Of a stretch of DNA of 7,839 bases, positions 5,186-7,839 are shown piece by piece (position 1 is the stretch's first letter; every line of letters starts with the position of its first letter). The stretch is from contig JAUXIH010000044.1 in assembly GCA_030621105.1 (NCBI GenBank), forward strand, positions 1-7,839. The letters run 5' to 3'. Both the position numbers and the translations under genes were made by a program. Source of the stretch: Dehalococcoidia bacterium (GTDB taxonomy: Bacteria; Chloroflexota; Dehalococcoidia; GIF9; AB-539-J10). The notes beneath the pieces were generated by a model. The model was not told the origin of the DNA. It saw only the letters and a list, made by a program, of their open reading frames with translations, and did not search any database.

Positions 5186-6208
5186 TTAGCTTGCCGTCGC
5201 ACTCATGAGGACGGCCGCAGCCAGCTTGTTGGTGAGCCGCATACCAGCGTAAAACTTGATGCGGACCCTCTTGGCGTCCTTGGTCTCCAGCTTGTCAAAC
5301 TTCTCGATCTGAATCATCCCCTCACCGTTGATACCGCAGAGGCCATCCTCTCCGAACCGGACAGCGCAAAGGGGTGAAGTATCGTTACCCCCACTCACAG
5401 CAGTTGTCGGAGTATAGGATGCCGGCGCCGATACTAGGGTCGAAGGGTCGGGGAAGTTTACCGGGGTAGAATCGTCGATCAGGACAGTCTGTTCCCCGTA
5501 GCGGGTTACAGGAAAGCCTAATGCGTTCTTGTCATGCTCCAGGTTGGTACCAGAGGCCCTGGCCAGAGATGTGAGTTTACGCCTCATCAATCGATTCATG
5601 ATAAGGTGGGTTGCCTTCGGTTTCACTAAATCCAGCAGGACATCTACCATGTCAATGGTCAATGTAGCTGAAGCACCCGAAGCCGCCTGAATTACCTGGG
5701 CGTTGTTAGCAGCACCTACTGCCGAATAAAGGGCGCCATCCAGGTCAGTAGCGGTTGAGGACTCACATTCACAGAGCAAACGCAACAGTCCCTTGAAGTT
5801 CTTTGCAGCCGAGTACTTGGCTAAAGATGTGGTCCGCCCCAGAATAGCGAGCTCTTCAAACCACTGGGCAATAGCCTTGGATTTCAACTCGGTGATAGCG
5901 GCCAAGGTGTCTTCACCAGCAGCCGCCAATCTGCCGAAGTTGTCATCGTCAGCATCGCCGCCGAGTATCGCCAGCGGGGAATCCCTGTATTCCCAGGTAG
6001 GCGTCCCCTCCAGCCACGTTTCACCGACCTCATAGGTGCTGGCGAGTGCTGCCGCCGACTCCATCTTGTACCGGGAAACATTGTTGTTGATTTCAACAAA
6101 CGGCATCTCCTGGAGCCATGGGGATTCCGTTACAATGGTCTTGGCTATACCAGCCCTTATCTCAGCCGCATTACCGAGATACTTATATTCTGCTAATGTG
6201 TTAGCCAT
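5186..6208 (-). CDS. Major capsid protein, probable HK97 fold
   Basis: At 340 residues it has the usual size and pattern of an HK97-fold coat protein, which builds the icosahedral shell. The N-terminal part contains W-L-Q-E-M-P-F-V near residues 31-38 and a strand/loop region rich in W and E (E-V-G-E-T-W-L-E-G-T-P-T-W), like the N-arm and E-loop region. A long helical, alanine-rich stretch that could form the spine helix follows. Then come A-T-H-L-I-M-N-R-L-M-R-R-K-L and L-G-F-P-V-T-R-Y-G-E-Q-T-V-L-I-D-D, matching the typical coat motif of a model peptide followed by a conserved loop and strand. The C-terminus K-R-V-R-I-K-F-Y-A-G-M-R-L-T-N-K-L-A-A-A-V-L is typical of these proteins. GAGGAG is placed 7 bases before the ATG. 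It follows the scaffold gene and precedes two probable virion proteins. The exact family is not assigned. Confidence 0.85.
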   Translation of the reverse strand: MANTLAEYKYLGNAAEIRAGIAKTIVTESPWLQEMPFVEINNNVSRYKMESAAALASTYEVGETWLEGTPTWEYRDSPLAILGGDADDDNFGRLAAAGEDTLAAITELKSKAIAQWFEELAILGRTTSLAKYSAAKNFKGLLRLLCECESSTATDLDGALYSAVGAANNAQVIQAASGASATLTIDMVDVLLDLVKPKATHLIMNRLMRRKLTSLARASGTNLEHDKNALGFPVTRYGEQTVLIDDSTPVNFPDPSTLVSAPASYTPTTAVSGGNDTSPLCAVRFGEDGLCGINGEGMIQIEKFDKLETKDAKRVRIKFYAGMRLTNKLAAAVLMSATAS

Positions 6209-6218
6209 AGTTCACTCC

Positions 6219-6932
6219 TCATTTTTTATTTACCCCCTTGCTTATCATTTCCTTTGCGCTGGGGGCATCAGGTCCAAACTTTATCGTGGTAAAGTCTTCG
6301 CTTCCCCCACTCGTCAAACCAGAGTCGGATGATACTGGCGGAGTTGCTGGTGCAGGTTTCTTTGTCCACAGAGCTTCAGCAGCATCCTGGATTTTCTCTC
6401 TGGAGCTGAGTTCAAATTTGTCGCACAGCTCCTTGAGTTTCACCGGGTCGCCCCCTTCGTATTCAGTCGCAATCTCCCAGATAGCGACCTCTCGTAGGGT
6501 GTCTGAAGCCTGCTTAACAGTCGCCTGTTGTGTCAGCTTATCCGCTTCCAGTGTCCGCTTCTCGGCTTTCAGTGTTGACTCTCGCCCTCTGAGGTCTTTT
6601 TCCTTCGTCACCAGGTTGAACTTTTCAGGGTCGTCACTGGTGAGGTCGTCAATCTGTGACTGAAGACCCTTTCGCTCTTCGGCAACATCCTCAAGCTCAG
6701 AATCCTTAGTCGTAATTTGACCCTTAAGAGTGTCCCTCTCTGAGGTTACGAGAGTAAGCTCTGCCTTGTGTTTTCTCCCCGCTTCGGCGAGAGCATCACT
6801 GACAGCCTTCTGCATCTCTGCCTCTGAATGAGTCGCAGGTGTTTGTGGAGTAGTCCCAGGTGTCTCTCCTGAAGCCTGCCCCGTTCCCGGAGGAGAGTCC
6901 GCAAGATTCCCCTTGGTTTCGTCCGTGTCCAT
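6219..6932 (-). CDS. Putative capsid scaffolding protein
   Basis: This is a 237-residue protein with the layout of a phage scaffolding protein. Residues 1-34 are a Pro/Gly/Thr/Ser-rich, probably disordered segment. Residues 36-148 are charged and heptad-like, predicted to form a long coiled coil. Residues 150-190 look helical around a W-E-I-A-T-E-Y segment. A second Pro/Ser/Gly-rich linker (192-212) leads to a short basic C-terminus ending NKK. Scaffolding proteins assemble inside the procapsid and guide coat subunits; a basic C-terminal end often contacts the coat protein. I see no fused protease domain. The gene sits directly before the major capsid gene, and its TGA stop runs into that gene's GGAG site. 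GGGAGG stands 11 bases before the ATG, a slightly long spacing. The call rests on composition and position rather than on a diagnostic motif. Confidence 0.75.
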   Translation of the reverse strand: MDTDETKGNLADSPPGTGQASGETPGTTPQTPATHSEAEMQKAVSDALAEAGRKHKAELTLVTSERDTLKGQITTKDSELEDVAEERKGLQSQIDDLTSDDPEKFNLVTKEKDLRGRESTLKAEKRTLEADKLTQQATVKQASDTLREVAIWEIATEYEGGDPVKLKELCDKFELSSREKIQDAAEALWTKKPAPATPPVSSDSGLTSGGSEDFTTIKFGPDAPSAKEMISKGVNKK

Positions 6933-7011
6933 GATTGTTAAAACCTCCCTTAAATGATTAGAGCCCGCCAGAAAGATTTAGTAGGCTCTTGGTTCCCCAT
7001 CATTATAACCT

Positions 7012-7839
7012 TTACTTAAAAAGCTCCTTGAACCTCTCCGCCTCCTCTGCTTTTTCCCAGGGTGACTTTGGCGCTTTCTTATCACCCCTCTCGCCGATTG
7101 GCTTCCAGTCAAAGGCAATAACCCCCCAGGCATCCAACTCAGGATGTTTAGCCCTGAAGTCATACCTCGGAGTGCCAGCCGGTAAGCCCTGGTATATCTT
7201 GTATAAGTTAAAGACCTCTCTCGTGGGGACTTTACCGAAGTCCCTCCGTGCCCATCCCAGTAACCCGGAGAATCTTTTATCTTTAGGGTTTACAGTAGCA
7301 AGACGGTAGAAGTCCATGTGCTCCATCAGCCACCAGTCGTCTTCATAACCTTTCCTTGGAGTCATATACCATTCAACATAGGTGTCAATGAACTCTTCCG
7401 GGAAGTCTACCTGATAAGCGTCTTTCTTGTAACTGAGACGCCGGTATTCGTCAGAACTTTCATCCATGCCCTTCATTTCTACATTTATTCTCAAAACCTT
7501 CTCATTCCAGTCGCTGCCATCATCGGTAAGTAATTCGTTTTCTAACGCCCACTTGTGGACTTTGGGATGGTCAATCAGCCACACTTTAACCTCAGAACTT
7601 CCCCCACTGAACTCATCTACTAGGCGACCGCGCTCTACCCAGGATTCTACGATATCTTCAGGCGCGTCAATCACCTCTATCCGTCTCATGTCATCCACCC
7701 ACCCAGGGTTGTCAGCCTTTAATTTAGCCCTCTCTTCGTCTGTCTCAAGGGAATCGTATTGCTCGGATAGTTCCCTACCCTTAATTTTGAGCTCAAGGAC
7801 TCTCACGGGAGTTTCGATGGGGTCATACCCTAATGCTTC
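7012..7839 (-). CDS. C-terminal part of an unknown phage protein with helical repeats (5' end beyond window)
   Basis: The reading frame stays open through the right edge, so this is the 3' part of a longer gene. The GTG at 7804-7806 is probably an internal valine, because codons upstream of it (reading E-A-L-G-Y-D-P-I-E-T-P) are in frame and open. About 275 residues are visible, rich in Trp, Tyr, Asp, Glu and Lys, with no signal peptide or membrane segment. Counting from the GTG, a similar block occurs near residues 47-90 and 134-175: an (A/F)PE(D/E) opening, a V(E/D)-type helix, then a W-L or W-W-L-M helix. Short (N/H)P-x-x-x-x-W-like elements recur near residues 34, 80 and 221. The end is lysine/glutamate rich. 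It lies 79 bases upstream of the scaffold gene, where portal or minor head genes usually sit. It could be a portal extension, a minor head protein or an unrelated repeat protein. Function unknown. Confidence 0.8.
   Translation of the reverse strand, partial: EALGYDPIETPVRVLELKIKGRELSEQYDSLETDEERAKLKADNPGWVDDMRRIEVIDAPEDIVESWVERGRLVDEFSGGSSEVKVWLIDHPKVHKWALENELLTDDGSDWNEKVLRINVEMKGMDESSDEYRRLSYKKDAYQVDFPEEFIDTYVEWYMTPRKGYEDDWWLMEHMDFYRLATVNPKDKRFSGLLGWARRDFGKVPTREVFNLYKIYQGLPAGTPRYDFRAKHPELDAWGVIAFDWKPIGERGDKKAPKSPWEKAEEAERFKELFK

Noticed and set aside
4954..5202. Minus-strand frame of 82 codons overlapping the 172-residue gene
   Set aside because: It is an out-of-frame shadow with Arg/Cys/Tyr-rich composition; the overlapping 172-residue gene has the better ribosome site and protein-like sequence.
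6960..6989. AGAGCC...GGCTCT inverted repeat in the gap before the scaffold gene
   Set aside because: Only 6 bp with an 18-base loop and no U run on the transcribed strand; too weak to call a terminator or operator.
5884..7163. Minus-strand frames at 5884-6099 and 6978-7163
   Set aside because: Shadows of the capsid gene and of the upstream repeat-protein gene; rich in Arg/Trp/Pro and without ribosome sites.
78..7533. Many plus-strand reading frames of 60-141 codons (for example 6238-6663, 6036-6332, 6989-7309)
   Set aside because: All lie opposite well-supported minus-strand genes, lack convincing ribosome sites, and have unlikely compositions (Ser/Leu/Pro or His/Arg rich).
7804..7806. GTG as the true start of the rightmost gene
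   Set aside because: The frame is open upstream to the window edge with protein-like codons, and no Shine-Dalgarno site precedes the GTG, so the gene very probably begins outside the window.
1..7839. Amber (TAG) stop-codon recoding, as in some gut phages
   Set aside because: TAG is used as a genuine terminator at half of the visible gene ends, right before new ribosome sites.
1..7839. CRISPR arrays, tRNA genes, insertion sequences or attachment sites
   Set aside because: No regularly spaced repeats, cloverleaf-like segments or transposase frames were seen; the only repeats are the short ones listed.

Overview
The window is a stretch of a tailed double-stranded DNA virus genome, either a bacteriophage or a prophage. 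It carries the head-assembly and virion structural genes. Every supported gene lies on the minus strand, so transcription runs from the right edge (7839) to the left edge (1). Strong AGGAGG-type Shine-Dalgarno sites stand before nearly every start, which points to a bacterial host. GC content is moderate. I cannot name the host from the sequence. No integrase, repressor, tRNA, insertion sequence or CRISPR array is visible.

Right part (7839 to about 5186): the 3' end of a large unknown gene with internal helical repeats, which may lie in or next to the portal region. It is followed by a coiled-coil scaffolding protein and a 340-residue HK97-fold-like major capsid protein. This scaffold-then-capsid order is classic.

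Middle part (5159 to 2727): two beta-rich, alanine/glycine/valine-rich proteins of 172 and 214 residues, probably capsid-surface or other virion proteins. Next is a run of very small genes: a 56-residue acidic protein, an 83-residue protein, a 68-residue FmdB-type zinc ribbon, a 53-residue protein with the MPAxSxxQ start of the DUF3008-like group, and a 118-residue beta-rich structural protein. Two of these (56 and 53 residues) are short and easily missed. The only notable non-coding structure flanks the 214-residue gene: a GC-rich hairpin upstream that could compete with its Shine-Dalgarno site, and a cluster of palindrome, tandem repeat and hairpin downstream.

Left part (2716 to 1): a 339-residue putative head-tail connector whose C-terminal half holds two different pairs of tandem repeats. 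Three further virion proteins follow (173, 101 and 104 residues). Last is the start of a protein, running off the left edge, that resembles phage FGE-sulfatase/C-type-lectin-fold adhesins.

The genes form one compact, translationally coupled block. Several stop codons are TAG fused directly into the next gene's ribosome binding site (TAGGAGG). No tail tube, sheath or tape-measure gene appears between the connector and the putative adhesin. A short-tailed (podovirus-like) particle would fit, but tail genes may lie outside the window. Most of the small proteins have no assigned function, so virion roles are inferred mainly from position and composition.
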